From NCBI GenBank assembly GCA_024509875.1, contig JAMPIV010011334.1, forward strand, positions 82,885-146,884: a stretch of 64,000 nucleotides of DNA. Direction: 5' to 3'. The translations under genes were made by a program, and so were the position numbers. Below the pieces are notes generated by a model. That model was not told the origin of the DNA and searched no databases. It saw only the letters and a program-made list of their open reading frames with translations. The stretch comes from Oreohelix idahoensis (lineage: Eukaryota > Mollusca > Gastropoda > Stylommatophora > Oreohelicidae). Shown one piece after another: positions 42,950 through 54,830 of this stretch (position 1 is its first letter; every line of letters starts with the position of its first letter).

Positions 42950-43984
42950 TTTAAAAACTTTATCCAGCACTGTGCCAGGAATAACACACGGCGTCTTGAG
43001 TTTTTCTCCTGGAGATGTTTCCCCCTCGGAAAACTCATGGTGCTTCAGTTGTTTATCTCTCCAGTCCTTGATAGTATTGGTCAAATTCAGAGATAGATCT
43101 GAGGCTTACAAGCACTGACCCTATCGAGTATCTGGAGCATTGGTCCTTTAGTGTATAGGAATAAACAAAACCAGGAATCATACATTGAGTCAACAGAAGG
43201 CATCAAATCAGATGACCAACATCGAAGAAACAAAACATTGACATATCACGAAGAAACAAAACATTGACATACAACGAAGAATCAAAACCAGGCTCATAGA
43301 TAACACATTAAGCCAAATAATAGATGAACATTAGAAATCGAGCAAGAAGTTCGTCCAAGAGTTAAAATCTAACTTGTATGGCAACCTGAGCATTTCTATG
43401 ATATAACAATAATGAATCCACTAAAAATCAATATTTCATATGTTATCATAAAAATGTCCTTTTTTTTTCTTTGTCGTTTTAACTTTGATTGTCCAAATGG
43501 GATAGAGGACACCCAGGTCACATAAAATATGATAAGAAGAAATGGTAACAATTATATTAATAATAAGTCCCGTGTAGTCTCCGATGATCTTTGAAGAGAC
43601 AAATACAGAATAGGACGACTGCATCCTCAGGTTTGTCGTCCAAGGCAAATTAAGAGTTTCTGTATCAGGGCTAGCATCCTCATTTTGTAAAACACAGAAA
43701 ACACCCATATTATATAATTGTATATGACAGCTTAGTGCATGCTTTATGCGTGGAAACAAGCTGCAGAATGTGGCTCCATACTCTATATAGGGATCACAAG
43801 AAAAATGATGATGGTATTAATTATACGGTTACCTGGAATCCGAGCTTTTATTGAATTTTAAGACGTAGATATATCTGTGGGAACTTAATGCCCACACTGC
43901 TATCTCTCTTTCGCCTTCAAAGACCTCCTTTAGCACTCCAGAGATAAGATAAGAAACTTGGTACAGTGCGGTACAGCAGGAGGC
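42950..43984. other. Unassigned intergenic stretch with repeat debris
   Basis: No gene recognised. A short imperfect repeat, cgaagaaacaaaacattgac, occurs near 43221 and 43249. At about 43768-43815 a piece (ggctccatactctatatagg ... aaaatgatgatgg) resembles those near 13340 and 14628. Confidence 0.4.
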
Positions 43985-44560
43985 AATTTGATCATCAGAA
44001 AAATTCTCATCGATCAAGTGTTTTGACCCGTTACTCTCCTGTACACTCTAATGGGGTGGACCCACTAGGGTCATGGCTCCCAGATTTCAGCCTCCTGTTG
44101 TCTTGTGCAGAGAATTTAACCCACGCCACCTTGGTTGCAGCTTTCAACTTCACTCCTGTTTTTTCTGCCACCTGGTGGCGATTGTGAAAGTAAAAAGTGT
44201 CCTTGATCGTGGCTGGCATTTCAAACCCAGCAGTTTCAGTAGGTCATACATGGAAGCACCAACTAGACCTCTTGCACTTACCTCACCAGCCATTACCCTT
44301 GCAGTGAACCCATAATGTCTCAAGACAGTGACCAGATCATTATACTGGGCCACTTTGAACGAGTGTTGCTCGTCCAATCTAGATTCAAACGGCAGGGTCA
44401 CCTTAATCATTATAATCTAGTGCGATGAGAAGGAATGTAGCACTATATCTGGCCGTCTTCGAGATCTTCTGATACTCTCTGGATATGCCCCATAGCCCAG
44501 GTAGGTCTACTGCGATCACCTAGTCATTTGCACTGTCAAGAATAGATGGTAAACCGCTAC
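43985..44560 (-). mobile_element. LINE 3' coding fragment (minus strand), decayed
   Basis: On the minus strand the frame reads RPDIVLHS, a stop, then IKVTLPFESRLDEQHSFK and HYGFTARVMAGEVSARGLVG. This resembles the RPDIVxW...ELTVPFE C-terminal region found after the RT in some animal LINEs. It has stops and no complete ends. Confidence 0.6.
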
Positions 44561-45501
44561 TTGGTTTACTTGATTTTGGATGTGCTTTCTTGCTCTCAGA
44601 AAGTATGTGTGACGATATTCTAAATACAATAGCTAAATTAGAGAATATTATAGTGCATAAAGTCAAAATTACGATAGAAAATAAAAATTGAGTCCAGCTT
44701 CTTCGTCCCCACGCCAGCCGGTATGCGGATTTTGATAAGCCTTATAGCGGAATGAAAGATACTGTCTTTTCGAAATTCGTCCTTGAGATTAAATGTAACA
44801 CTTGTGCAAGTTCAAGACGATAGAGTGATAGAATAAAAGAAAAGGAGGGGAGGGATAGAAAGACAGAACATAGGGACGCCGTCTCGCGTTGATTGCACAA
44901 AAGCCAACTCGCGCGACATAGCCTTGGGCGATTCTCAAATTACGATACAAAACTAAAAAATGTTCGTCAATTGGATCATGTAAACAACCTTAGCTCTTAT
45001 AAGGAATGACGTAATTCTAACGTACTACGGACAAGTCTCGTATTTAGTTTGAAAATAGTTAGAAAAAGAATGGAACAGGTGGTGTTTCTATATTTGAACG
45101 ACTAACATACACAAAAATATGGAATTATGAACCATAATACATAGGGCCATAAAAATTATATATTCGGATGCCTTATGATCTCCTGAGCAATAATATGGTG
45201 TCAGTTACCCACTAGTAAAAAAATAACCAAAATAATGGCAATAATATTATGTATTATAAGACGGGCTGACGAGAAAAAAGATCATGCCTGCTTATTTTTT
45301 CATAGCACGTTTTTGAAAAAAGCTTTTGGGGAAATGAGGACTAAAAGGAACCTATAATTTGATTGGCCGTAGTTTAAAGAAAGACTAGTTAGGATTGATT
45401 GACCTAAAACTAAAAATATATTTGCAAGAGTAAACATAGTAGTTGGGAGGTTTTTTTTTTTAAAGTTTGATTCAAATGTGCATGGTCCGATTGGCTAATG
45501 C
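44561..45501. other. Unassigned AT-rich stretch
   Basis: No gene or element recognised. The five bases before the C LTR (attac, 45502-45506) are considered under element C. Confidence 0.35.
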
Positions 45502-47735
45502 ATTACTGTCACAGAGAGTTTATTGATCGTAAATTGCCTGTATCTTTTTCTTTTTCTTTCACCCGTATCCTCTATTTATTATCACTCTTTTATCCTTTTT
45601 GTGTTTTTCGCATTCGTTCGTTTGCGACTATATACATTACTATTTTCCCATTCTAACGTTTACCTGTTTCTTTTCTCAAAACTGAGAACGCAGTTATGAC
45701 GTAACGTGTCAGCCCCTACTCGAGACGCAGAGTGTTAGAATGCATTCCGTCAGACAGGGGAGCAGACAGCTGTCTACAGTTTCCCCTGGGACAGTGTTTC
45801 TTCGGCTAAGTTTCTGGGCCTGAAGTGTGAGAATTCACTCCGTCAGACATGATGAGGAGACATTTGTCTGGTAGTTTGCATGTGACATGTAGTTTCAAAG
45901 GTAGATTCTCAGTGTCAGGGGATATGACACACACGCTCCACGGCCAGTTTTGGCGTAAGGTGAGAGAAAGCAAAGTGTCAGTTATGGTTCCCAGGGTGAG
46001 TTTCTCGGGGAGGTGTAAAAAACTGCTTCTGCACTGGAGACGGGTTGTCTGAGATTCGCAACTGACACGCGCCCTCTCGGTCAGTAGGTGGCAGTTACGG
46101 CCTGCGTTTAGATGTTAAACGTAAGTGTTAGGAAAGACGAGAGATTGCGTAGTTTTGGAAATAGGGCACATTCTTTGTGTGTGTTTCATATATCTTAAAC
46201 GAGAGTTTGAGACTTAATTCACTCAGTAACTTGGCAGTCAAGACTAGAACAAGCCTTCGTTCGATTCCTAAGAATCTCTGTTAATAGAGATGGCATTTAG
46301 TTTGGTCGAAGTGGTTTAAGTTCTTAGTAGTTCTGTGTTGAGGTAAATGTTATATATATTATATATTCTATTCTAGTATTTTGTAAAGTGTTTAAAGTGT
46401 TAAATCGCTTATTTTATTTCACTAGTTAGATTTGGTGCAGAGCGCTTAATTTATATAGTCTGTATTATTTTATAGTGACGAGTTACAGTGGAAAACAGAA
46501 ATTATATTTCTAGCTTAAACTCAGTCGGCTATTAAGGAATTTAATTTTACTGCTAAAATAATCAGACGAGAATAAACTTACTAAACTAACTTTATTAATG
46601 CTAGATGCTTCATGAGTGGTGATGGAACACGTAGGTATTCCTAATTCATGATGATTGATTTTATGTATATAACGTATTTCACAGGAAAGTTTAAATGATA
46701 AGTCAAGCGGTACGCTTGCAGTTTAAAAATGTAAGTTATAATCCGAGTACGTAGCATGTATAAGTATTTTATTTGTGGTTTTTCTTCCCTAAGCAGTGAA
46801 AACTGGGGTTAACCCAAATTTTGCCGGCGTTTAGTACAGAGACATACCTGTGAGAAACATAAACATTTATACCTTTTTAACCACGTGGTTTTACAAGTTA
46901 AAACCTGTCTGACAGTGCGTGTGTCTTCATTAATAGACAGAGTACCACTTCCACTAACGGGTTTTATTAAAGACTAAATGTGTTATACTGGGCCTTTGAG
47001 CCAGATCAGATTTTCTGCACAAACTCTATGTACAAATTTAGCCGTTGTGGCAAGTAACATATTAACGTCAGTAACATTCCGACGGAGTTTCGACTAGTGG
47101 TGTGGTGACCAAATATAGTCCTTTCCTGAAAGTAGACACCGATCTGACATTCCTCATTTCTAGAAACCTAAGCTATTGACACTGTGCTCGTTGTTAATGT
47201 TTCGTGCCTGGACAAGTTTAATGTGACCTAAGCAGACATCCGAAAAATAAGAACACCCAAGGAGTCGTTCCCGGAAGCAGAGAATTCATCCTGTCTTTTT
47301 GGAACTGGGGATTTCTTGGTCAAAGACTGCCCTTGACGAGTCTGTAGGTGAATGTCCTAAAAATTGTATTACCAGAAGTGGCTATCTAAGCTGTGAGTAT
47401 GAACATGAGCACGTGTGCTCGGCTGAATGAATAAAGTGAATGCAGGACGGAGTGAATTTTTTATTGCTGTAATTGGGCACCCATTTTGCTATCTTAAACT
47501 TCTGTATGCAAGTATTGCTAATCATACTTCCCTTAAAATAGAGCAGAGATATCAAGTCTGTCCATACCTTAAGAAGGGGAAATATTAGGCCTAATCCTAT
47601 GTATCCTTGTTTCCTTGGGGGCTATCACTTTCTTCCAACAGGACTGTGGGCATACCTCGAGGGATAAGATCTAACTGTGGGTCTATCATTTCTGGTAGCA
47701 ATTCCTCGATTTTTTTATGACTATGTGTATATGCT

Positions 47736-48204
47736 ATGTATGTACCTGCAAGGATACTTGGAGAGGAGATGGGCACCGCCAAGCAAACCTCTTGCCCACT
47801 GAAATGTTATGATGGAAAGTCAACTCAGTAATAATTTGCCGGATCGGCCGATGCTATAAAGAGCACAAAACAAATGTCTATGTTAGAGAGAAGATAAACA
47901 CCTATGCAGGCCATCAAGAACCACTTTTGTCAATAGTGAAACGTCGAAAGCTTGCCTGGTGTGGGCATGTAACTCGTCATGACTCCCTTTCGAAAACGAT
48001 CCTCCAGGGAACAGTCGAAGGTAAACGGAGAAGAGGAAGGCAAAGAAAATCCTGGGCTGATAACATCAAAGAATGGGCAGGACACGGTTTCTCCACACTT
48101 GTACGCATTGCTGAGAATAGAGAGCAGTGGAGGACCCTGTCTGCTGATGCTTCCACCATGGCACCCGTACGACCCATGACGGGTTATGGGTTGAGATGAT
48201 GATG
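47736..48204 (+). mobile_element. LINE 3' fragment inside the C LTR, (GAT)n tail
   Basis: The frame 47927-48199 reads KRRKLAWCGHVTRHDSLSK and GKRRRGRQRKSWADNIKEW, the usual C-terminus of an animal LINE polyprotein. The tail is gatgatgatg. A possible duplication atatgct is at 47729-47735 and 48205-48211. Limits are approximate. Confidence 0.75.
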
Positions 48205-48389
48205 ATATGCTTTGAAGTAATTTCTATGTGTTGTGAAGAAATTTTAGATGATAATTAAAATTTTTCTTAAAATTAATTAGCGTGTTGGTCAGCTCGTTCT
48301 AGAATATTTATATAATCATTTGTTATAGTTTCCCTACGTCTGTACGTATAACTGTCGTCTTGTATGTGCAATTGCTTCACATAAACTAA

Positions 48390-48892
48390 TACAGATGAAA
48401 ATTCTATGGCAAGGCACAAGCAAAGAAACAAAGTTACAACTGATCAGAGCATGTATATTCCCAGTAGCAACATACGGCTGCGAGACTTGGACACTCAATA
48501 AAACAGTTGCAAAAAAGATTACATCATTCGAAATGAAATGCTACAGAAGGATGTTGAGAATACCCTGGACAGAAAAAAAGACCAACAGAGAAGTACTGCA
48601 CTCACTAAACGTACAGGAACATTGGCTCCTAAATACCATCGCAATAAGGAAGCTGAAATTTTTCGGTCATATAAAAAGACATAATAGTCTGGAAAAAACA
48701 GTGATGGAAGGCATGGTCCCTGGAAAAAGGGGAAGGGGTCGACCTAGACGACGGTGGACCCAGGAAATCACAGAGAGTCTGAACTTGTCTTTGGCTGATG
48801 CAGGTCGACTTGCCCAGAATCGTGATGCGTTCAGAGCAGTTGAAATGGAGACAACGTTCTGGAAAGAATACGTCACATGATGATGATGATAT
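48390..48892 (+). mobile_element. Second LINE 3' fragment inside the C LTR
   Basis: 161 codons (48395-48880) with RACIFPVATYGCETWTLNK and GKRGRGRPRRRWTQEITES, i.e. the RT thumb-to-C-terminus part, ending with a short (atg/gat)n tail. A different LINE sequence from the one at 47736, with no stop in the fragment. Confidence 0.8.
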
Positions 48893-49002
<110 letters not shown>

Positions 49003-49224
49003 TTAGACTATCTGACTCCTCGAAAACTGTCGTAGAAGATAGGTGAGAGAGTGAGAGAGAGAAGATTTCTCGATCTCAGAGACAGCCTCCACATCACATT
49101 GTACGATCTCACTCGTGGGAACCTATTGCTATTACTACTTCTCACTGTGACTACCACTTATTCAAATCTATTCAGAAGGGACCAACCCTAGTCTTAATTC
49201 CCCTATCAAAAATCTACGACAGAA

Positions 49225-49252
49225 TGGTGGCTCGTTTTTCCGGGAATTGAAC
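49225..49252 (+). promoter_or_regulatory. Primer-binding site of C, tRNA-Pro with four extra T
   Basis: tggtggctcgtttttccggg followed by aattgaac. Without four T it would nearly match the complement of the tRNA-Pro 3' end (TGG-N-GGCTCGT-CCGGGA). Three bases after the LTR. Confidence 0.65.
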
Positions 49253-49961
49253 TCTAGTCCTGAGCAAATACGAATATCAGCTCGTTTACAGGATTAATTT
49301 TCTTTATTCTGATACAGAGTAAGAGTGTGATGTCTTGTGAGTTTTGTATTTTTTAAAAATAACTATCCCGTAGACATATCGATCTGTTTTATTGGCGTGC
49401 TGACCACACGGCTAATAATTGTTTTCTACAGCATTATTGAGCATTATACATTTGGTTTACAGGTTGATTTTGTCGGAATATATGTTAATTACTGATTTTG
49501 TAATACTAAACGCTGGTAAAGTTTTGTGAGTGTATAACATTCACAGGGTTCCGAAGAAGTAGGTGTTTGAGCTAAGCTAAGGAGCGCAATCAGACTATAC
49601 GTCCTGTAATTGCCTCCCTTACCCTAACTATCTTCAGGGGTGAACTTATAGTGGAAAAATAAAATTAAGGGATTTTTTTTCTCCTTAAAATTTTTTGCAA
49701 TAATTATCTTGTTTTCCACTGTAGCAACTTATTTTCAGTGAGTAATCTTTACTACCATTTATTTGGCATAGTCGTCTGCATTAGGTGCTTTATTGCCGAT
49801 TAATAGCAGCGATAGTTAGATACTTTATTTTTGGAGGAGGTATCCCAGGTTATAGGTATATCATCTTTTTGATTTTTTGTAATTTCTCGCAAGTGGTAGG
49901 AACCAGTGTATCCTTTTCTTCTTTTTCTTTACCGACTAGTCCCAGTCAGCTATCTACTATG

Positions 49962-52469
49962 TCCGAGAGGGCAAAACTGAGACAGATTCTCAGGGACGAG
50001 GCAAGAGAAGAAGGTTTGGACGGAGAGGAAGCGAAAGCTTTCGTCAGGGACGAACTTGAGAGATATGATGCGGAGAGGAAAGAATCAGAAGCTAGAGAGA
50101 AGGAAAAGGAAGACCGCCTATTACAGCAGAAGAAGATTGAGGAAGAAATGGAAATTCGCAGGATGGAGCATGAGGAAAGAGAGAAGGAGAGACAGCATGA
50201 GGAAAGAGAAAAAGAGAGACAGCATGAGTTGGCGCTCAAAGCTCTAGAAGTCCAAAGCCGTGGTGCTGCCTCTGCCTCCAGCAATGGAGAGTCTTCTCCT
50301 CATTCTTCCCTAACTGATCAATCTAACACACAATCTACTCATCTCACTGCTATGTCTTTTCCGCTAGAATCTTTCCCTTGTCCAAATGAGAAGATTGACA
50401 CATGGTTAGAAAAATTTGAGAAAATTGCAACCCTGTACGGTTTAGAGAGGTCGCGTTGGTGTATGAAACTTTCCCAAGCCCTCAAAGGTTCTGCGTATGA
50501 TGTTTACGCCAATCTGGAGACCAGCCAACAAGACAACTATGATGTGTTGAAGAAAGCGTTACTGGAGCGCTTCGAAATGAATGCTCGCAAATTTTTGCAA
50601 CTGTTTCGCAACAGCAGGAAGGAGAGCTCTAAAACTTTCCAGCAGTTTTCATCTCGTGTGAAGGGATATTTGACAAAGTGCATTGAGCTTTCACAGCTCC
50701 CCTCTATTTATGAAGGTCTGGAGGAATTTGTTTTAACAGAACAAATAAAGAACACTTTGTCTGCTGATACCCGGAGATTTCTAGCTGAGCAAGGTGCAGA
50801 AAAGCTTGAAGACATCTTAGAAAAGTCTGAGCGATATCACAATGCGCTGGCTGAACTACCGGCCATAAAACGTAAACCGACAGAAGAGAATTTTCGGAAA
50901 AATAATCTAGACCAATCTTCTCATGCTTCTCATGCTTTTAATCAGAATAACCATAGAGAAACTGAACCTCAAAACCCCCCTCCTGAAAAATCCAAGTTCT
51001 TCAAAAACAAGTACCCCAACCACAGTAAACAGTCTGATCAACAAGACCACCCTACATGGCAGCGCAGCCAGAAAGGACAAGGTGGCAAAGGGAGAACCCC
51101 TGAGCACGGGGCTAATGATCAGAGCGAGCACACCGAGCCTAAACGCATCGGATGCTTGCTAACAGTCTCGAAAGGCGGAATTATTGACAGTGATTCCCAA
51201 CCTGTTGGGGATAGACCCTCAACGCGAGGTACTGTTACTTTGAACGGTTCTCAAACTTTTTGTTTATTTGACACGGGGCTTTCTTATGATTGCATTGTTG
51301 CCAGAAACCTTGTAAAACCCGGTCAAGAGACAGAAAAGACCGTCCAATTTTGTGGAGTTCGTAAGAGTGATGCACCTACAGCGCTTCCCATCGCACTGGT
51401 GGAGATCCACTCTGAGTTTGTCAGAGGCGTGATCAAAGCAGCTGTTATGGATGATCCTATCTACTCAGTCATACTTGGCCGGAGATACGTGTGTATTGGG
51501 AAACCGGAAGAGCCGATTGTGGCAGCAGTAACTACAAGAGGGCAAACCAAGAAGGAACGGGAGCCTGCGCCTAATTTGTTACCTATAGAACTTAAAGAAG
51601 CGCAATACAAGGACCCTACTTTGGCACCCTGCTTTAGGAAACTGCCCATGGCTAAGGAACCCAGACAGCAAGGGGACATTTTTTCTAAGGATGGCGTACT
51701 TTATCGCAGAACGGGCAAGCCTGACCAAGGTTACAACCAGCTCCTAGTATCGAAACAGTACAGAAGCCAAATCCTAGAAATGGGGCACTCTCTTCCCTTC
51801 AGCGGAAATATGAGACAGAACGCATCAAACCAACGGATAACCACTCTCTATTGGTGGCCAGGAGTAAACACTGATATTATCAAGTATGTCAAATCCTGTG
51901 CCCAGTGCCAACGGGTACCACCCAAGCAACGGACACCCCCAGTCTCGTTGGGTGAAATGCCAATAGTGGGAACACCATTCGAACGGGTTGTGATCGACAT
52001 TTTAGGGCCTTTGCAAAGGACTAAAAGAAGGAACAGGTATATCCTGTCCTTAGTCGATACATGCACTTTATGGGCAGAAGCTATCCCGCTAACATGTGCA
52101 GATGCCAAGCATGTCGCAGAAACCCTCGTGCAGATTTTCACTCGGTTGGGATTCCCTCAGCAAGTGTTGACGGATAATGGATCCCCATACCGAAACCTGT
52201 TGATGGATGAGATAGGGAAGATCTTGAGGACCAAACACATCTACACAAAGCCTTACACTCTGGCGAGAAGTGGGTTAGTAGAATGTGTTAACGGAAACCT
52301 CAACATGATGTTAAGTAAACTGGTACAAGTGAAACCTGAAGATTGGGATTGTTGCATTCCGGCAGCTTTATTTGGCTACAGAGAATTTCCTCATACTTCC
52401 ACAGGATTTCCGCCAGCTACGCTTCTATTCGGCAGACCCATTAAGGGCCCGCTTGAAGCCTTACTTTAG
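49962..52469 (+). CDS. gag: Element C Gag-protease-integrase, ended by TAG
   Basis: The likely start is MSERAKLRQIL at 49962; the open frame extends farther 5' (49785) but that part is hydrophobic and unlike A and B. A charged helix (REKERQHEE repeats) is followed by a Gag-like region (about residues 125-310) with no CCHC knuckle. Next come protease DTG at 51270-51278 and the integrase zinc arm, in which the second His is Asn (HX6N; CX2C kept). The integrase core has D 51996, D 52173 and E 52281 (DD35E). Protease runs straight into integrase with no RT between, as in A3. The frame ends at a TAG after PLEALL; two more stops follow within 20 codons. Confidence 0.88.
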   Translation, partial: SERAKLRQILRDEAREEGLDGEEAKAFVRDELERYDAERKESEAREKEKEDRLLQQKKIEEEMEIRRMEHEEREKERQHEEREKERQHELALKALEVQSRGAASASSNGESSPHSSLTDQSNTQSTHLTAMSFPLESFPCPNEKIDTWLEKFEKIATLYGLERSRWCMKLSQALKGSAYDVYANLETSQQDNYDVLKKALLERFEMNARKFLQLFRNSRKESSKTFQQFSSRVKGYLTKCIELSQLPSIYEGLEEFVLTEQIKNTLSADTRRFLAEQGAEKLEDILEKSERYHNALAELPAIKRKPTEENFRKNNLDQSSHASHAFNQNNHRETEPQNPPPEKSKFFKNKYPNHSKQSDQQDHPTWQRSQKGQGGKGRTPEHGANDQSEHTEPKRIGCLLTVSKGGIIDSDSQPVGDRPSTRGTVTLNGSQTFCLFDTGLSYDCIVARNLVKPGQETEKTVQFCGVRKSDAPTALPIALVEIHSEFVRGVIKAAVMDDPIYSVILGRRYVCIGKPEEPIVAAVTTRGQTKKEREPAPNLLPIELKEAQYKDPTLAPCFRKLPMAKEPRQQGDIFSKDGVLYRRTGKPDQGYNQLLVSKQYRSQILEMGHSLPFSGNMRQNASNQRITTLYWWPGVNTDIIKYVKSCAQCQRVPPKQRTPPVSLGEMPIVGTPFERVVIDILGPLQRTKRRNRYILSLVDTCTLWAEAIPLTCADAKHVAETLVQIFTRLGFPQQVLTDNGSPYRNLLMDEIGKILRTKHIYTKPYTLARSGLVECVNGNLNMMLSKLVQVKPEDWDCCIPAALFGYREFPHTSTGFPPATLLFGRPIKGPLEALL

Positions 52470-52949
52470 TCGCTGACAGACTAGAAGGCTGATGAGACAG
52501 TTGTCTCAGCAAGTAAATAAGTGTCGGATTTAAAGGAAAGGTTGAAACTAGGATGGGACCTAGCAACGACCAACTTTAAGCGAGCACGCACAAAGCACGC
52601 TAACCGATACAGGAAAGTTGCGAAAGAGAGAGAACTACAAGCAGGAGAGAAAGTTTTGGTGTTACTCCCTAGCGGAAACAACCAACTAAGGATCGGATGG
52701 CAAGGGTCGTTTACCGTCCTGAAAAAGATTTCTAAGGCAAACTACCAGATCTCTATTCAAGGAAAGGAAAAGGTTTTCCATTTAAATCTGTTAAAGAGAT
52801 ACTTGGAAAAACCAGTGCCAACCTCCGACCATCTCCTGACGATCGCCAAAACTGACGAAGATGACGACAGTGGCAGGGAAACTCCACTGCACACACACAA
52901 AATCTTTCAAAAATGTCAGAAGCGGCGACGCTCTTTCAAGCGCGCATGA
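52470..52949 (+). pseudogene. pol: Element C integrase C-terminal part after three stops
   Basis: Same frame as the preceding ORF. After the TAG at its end, TAG and TAA occur within the next 50 bases. A clean stretch from 52521 follows with LKERLKLGWDLATTNFKRAR, GEKVLVLLP and the GPY/F-like WQGSFTVLKKI. It ends RRRSFKRA. No reverse transcriptase or RNase H follows in the window on this strand. Confidence 0.82.
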
Positions 52950-53127
52950 GAGACATTCCAGAGAAAGTAAACTTTGGGAGTAGACTTGAGTAAGAATTGG
53001 AGAGAGATGGAGGGGGGGGGGGGGAGATGAGAGGGAAGAAGACAGACACCCTGAAGCTACGGATATAGGAAATTTATTCCCATAACGTAGACATGGAGTG
53101 ATTCCATATCTTAAAGGGGGGACTGTA
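52950..53127 (+). other. 3' end of C before an LTR-like boundary, with PPT
   Basis: Contains a G13 run near 53012-53024. It ends cttaaaggggggac directly before TGTAACTG at 53128, like a polypurine tract and LTR start. No RT homology that I can support. Confidence 0.5.
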
Positions 53128-54268
53128 ACTGTTTTTTTTTTCTTGTTGAGGTGATCACTGGCCCAAGACAGTTTACATGTTGTTAGATGTGTAGTGCGAG
53201 CGTATGATGAGTTGAGTGTGGGTGCGAATGAAGACGCGAATGTGTTTAGGCTCGTATAGATGTAGATCCTGCAACCCATACTCTCACATGCAGTAATCAA
53301 GGATGCTTTGACACTGCAGGCATGTTTCAAGACATTTATTGACGGGAACACACATAATATCAACAGGAACAGTCAGTGTAACAAGGTCATGCTGACCTGA
53401 CATCGATAGGTATACATTTGGCATTCAAAAAGGTAAACATCAGAATAGACGTGCATGGTCAATAGCAAAGTTCTTCAATAATGACAGTTCGTAGCGTCGC
53501 CCTTGGCGTCTCTGACTAAACGCGTCAGATGCCTTAGTTACCTTGACACACAGGTGCAACTTGGCACTCCCGCCAATTGCACATATCAGGCTGTAGTATA
53601 ATAGCCGGAAGCACAGGCCTCGTCCTAACGTCGGCCGTGTACTTCTGTTAAATAGGTTATCACCAACCCTGCAGTAATACTTATTGTAGATAGAAGTTCC
53701 GCCAATCTGCGGCTCCCACAATATATCTTCGTCACTGGATTTCTGGACAATATAAGACTAACAGTCTTGGATGGCTACCTCGAGCACAAATATATAAGTT
53801 CTGAAATGGCGGATCAGTGAGCTGCTGTTCACCCTAGGTAATCCTTTACATGTTCTGCCACCGAAAAGCGTAATAATGCATAAAGGTCGGTATTACCTGG
53901 TAAATGAATCCTCAGAACTACACAAGGAATTCTGTCGTCATCCCGACGCACAGAGATTCACTGGGGAAAACTGCCATAGCAGTTACTTCGAAGATTCTCC
54001 CCGAAAAACAATGGACTCTTGGTCCCTTCAGAAAAACAGGACCTCCCGGCTTCCCGGAAGTATATCTCACTCCCGCTTAAAAAAACCTTCCCATAGGCCC
54101 ACGCCGAACTGTCAACCTCTGACCCTAAAGGTCAAACACAATGAATGAATAAACAAGGGAAGACAACCCCTAATCAACCTGACATCGCAGGTAAAGACAC
54201 AATTATACTTATGATACAAACATAAGCAAATAACTTGACAGATGACTCCGTCGAAAATGACAGCAACA
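53128..54268 (-). repeat. LTR-like unit shared by C and B2 ends (orientation unresolved)
   Basis: 1141 bp bounded by tgtaactg (53128) and cagcaaca (54268) on the plus strand. Read on the minus strand it starts TGTTGCTG just after B2's PPT-like caggggggtgggag, has a TATA-like ttatatat near 53795 and an AATAAA at about 53335, so I assign it provisionally to the 3' LTR of B2. On the plus strand it also follows a PPT and has a TATA and an AATAAA (near 54148). It does not match the C 5' LTR or the B1 LTRs. Confidence 0.5.
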
Positions 54269-54704
54269 TTACTCCCACCCCCCTGTAAAAAAAAAAAAAA
54301 TTGCATTTTTTTTTTTAATATGTTCATGAGCAAGATAGCACCAGTATCACTTCTGTGCTCATGCAAACAATGAACTTAATATCAGGTACAATAGAAGAGG
54401 GTACAAATCATCTCCCAACATAGGAGAAAATATTTCCTTTAAGCCAAACAAACTAAGGGATACCATTCAAGAAACCTAAGTTGCTGGCAATACCAATCAT
54501 ATATCAAACATTACTAAATAATATAATCATAGCAATATACAAATGTCAATGCTATTTTAGCAACATATCACTGATGGATGGACAAAATGAAATTTGTTAA
54601 ATTATCTAAACATCATCCAAATACATTTGTATTACAACATATTATGATATTAAGGACAGACCTAAGTCTGAAAATATATCAGGAAAAACTAGGACACAAG
54701 ATTT
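54269..54704 (-). other. 3' untranslated region of B2
   Basis: About 0.44 kb between the RNase H end and the LTR-like start, close to the 0.48 kb in B1. It has the same A run, then T run, then G-rich order as in B1 on the minus strand. Confidence 0.55.
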
Positions 54705-54830
54705 AACTGGAATCATGTGGGCATCTAGACAATATGTCCGCCATCACATTATCCGAACCACGGATAGCTCGCACCGTGAAATGGAAAGGCTGAAGAGCAA
54801 TAGCATAACGAGTAGATCTCGAGCTCTTCA
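54705..54830 (-). pseudogene. pol: B2 RNase H C-terminal end, out of frame
   Basis: After a one-base shift near 54890, sequence matching the B1 RNase H end continues in another frame, to RGSDNVMADILSRCPHDS and a stop. Confidence 0.65.

Noticed and set aside
44031..44410. Several overlapping plus-strand ORFs
   Set aside because: The minus strand carries LINE-like protein sequence, which explains the open frames.
53876..54148. 90-codon plus-strand ORF in the LTR-like unit
   Set aside because: No homology that I can recognise and it lies inside the LTR candidate; probably chance.
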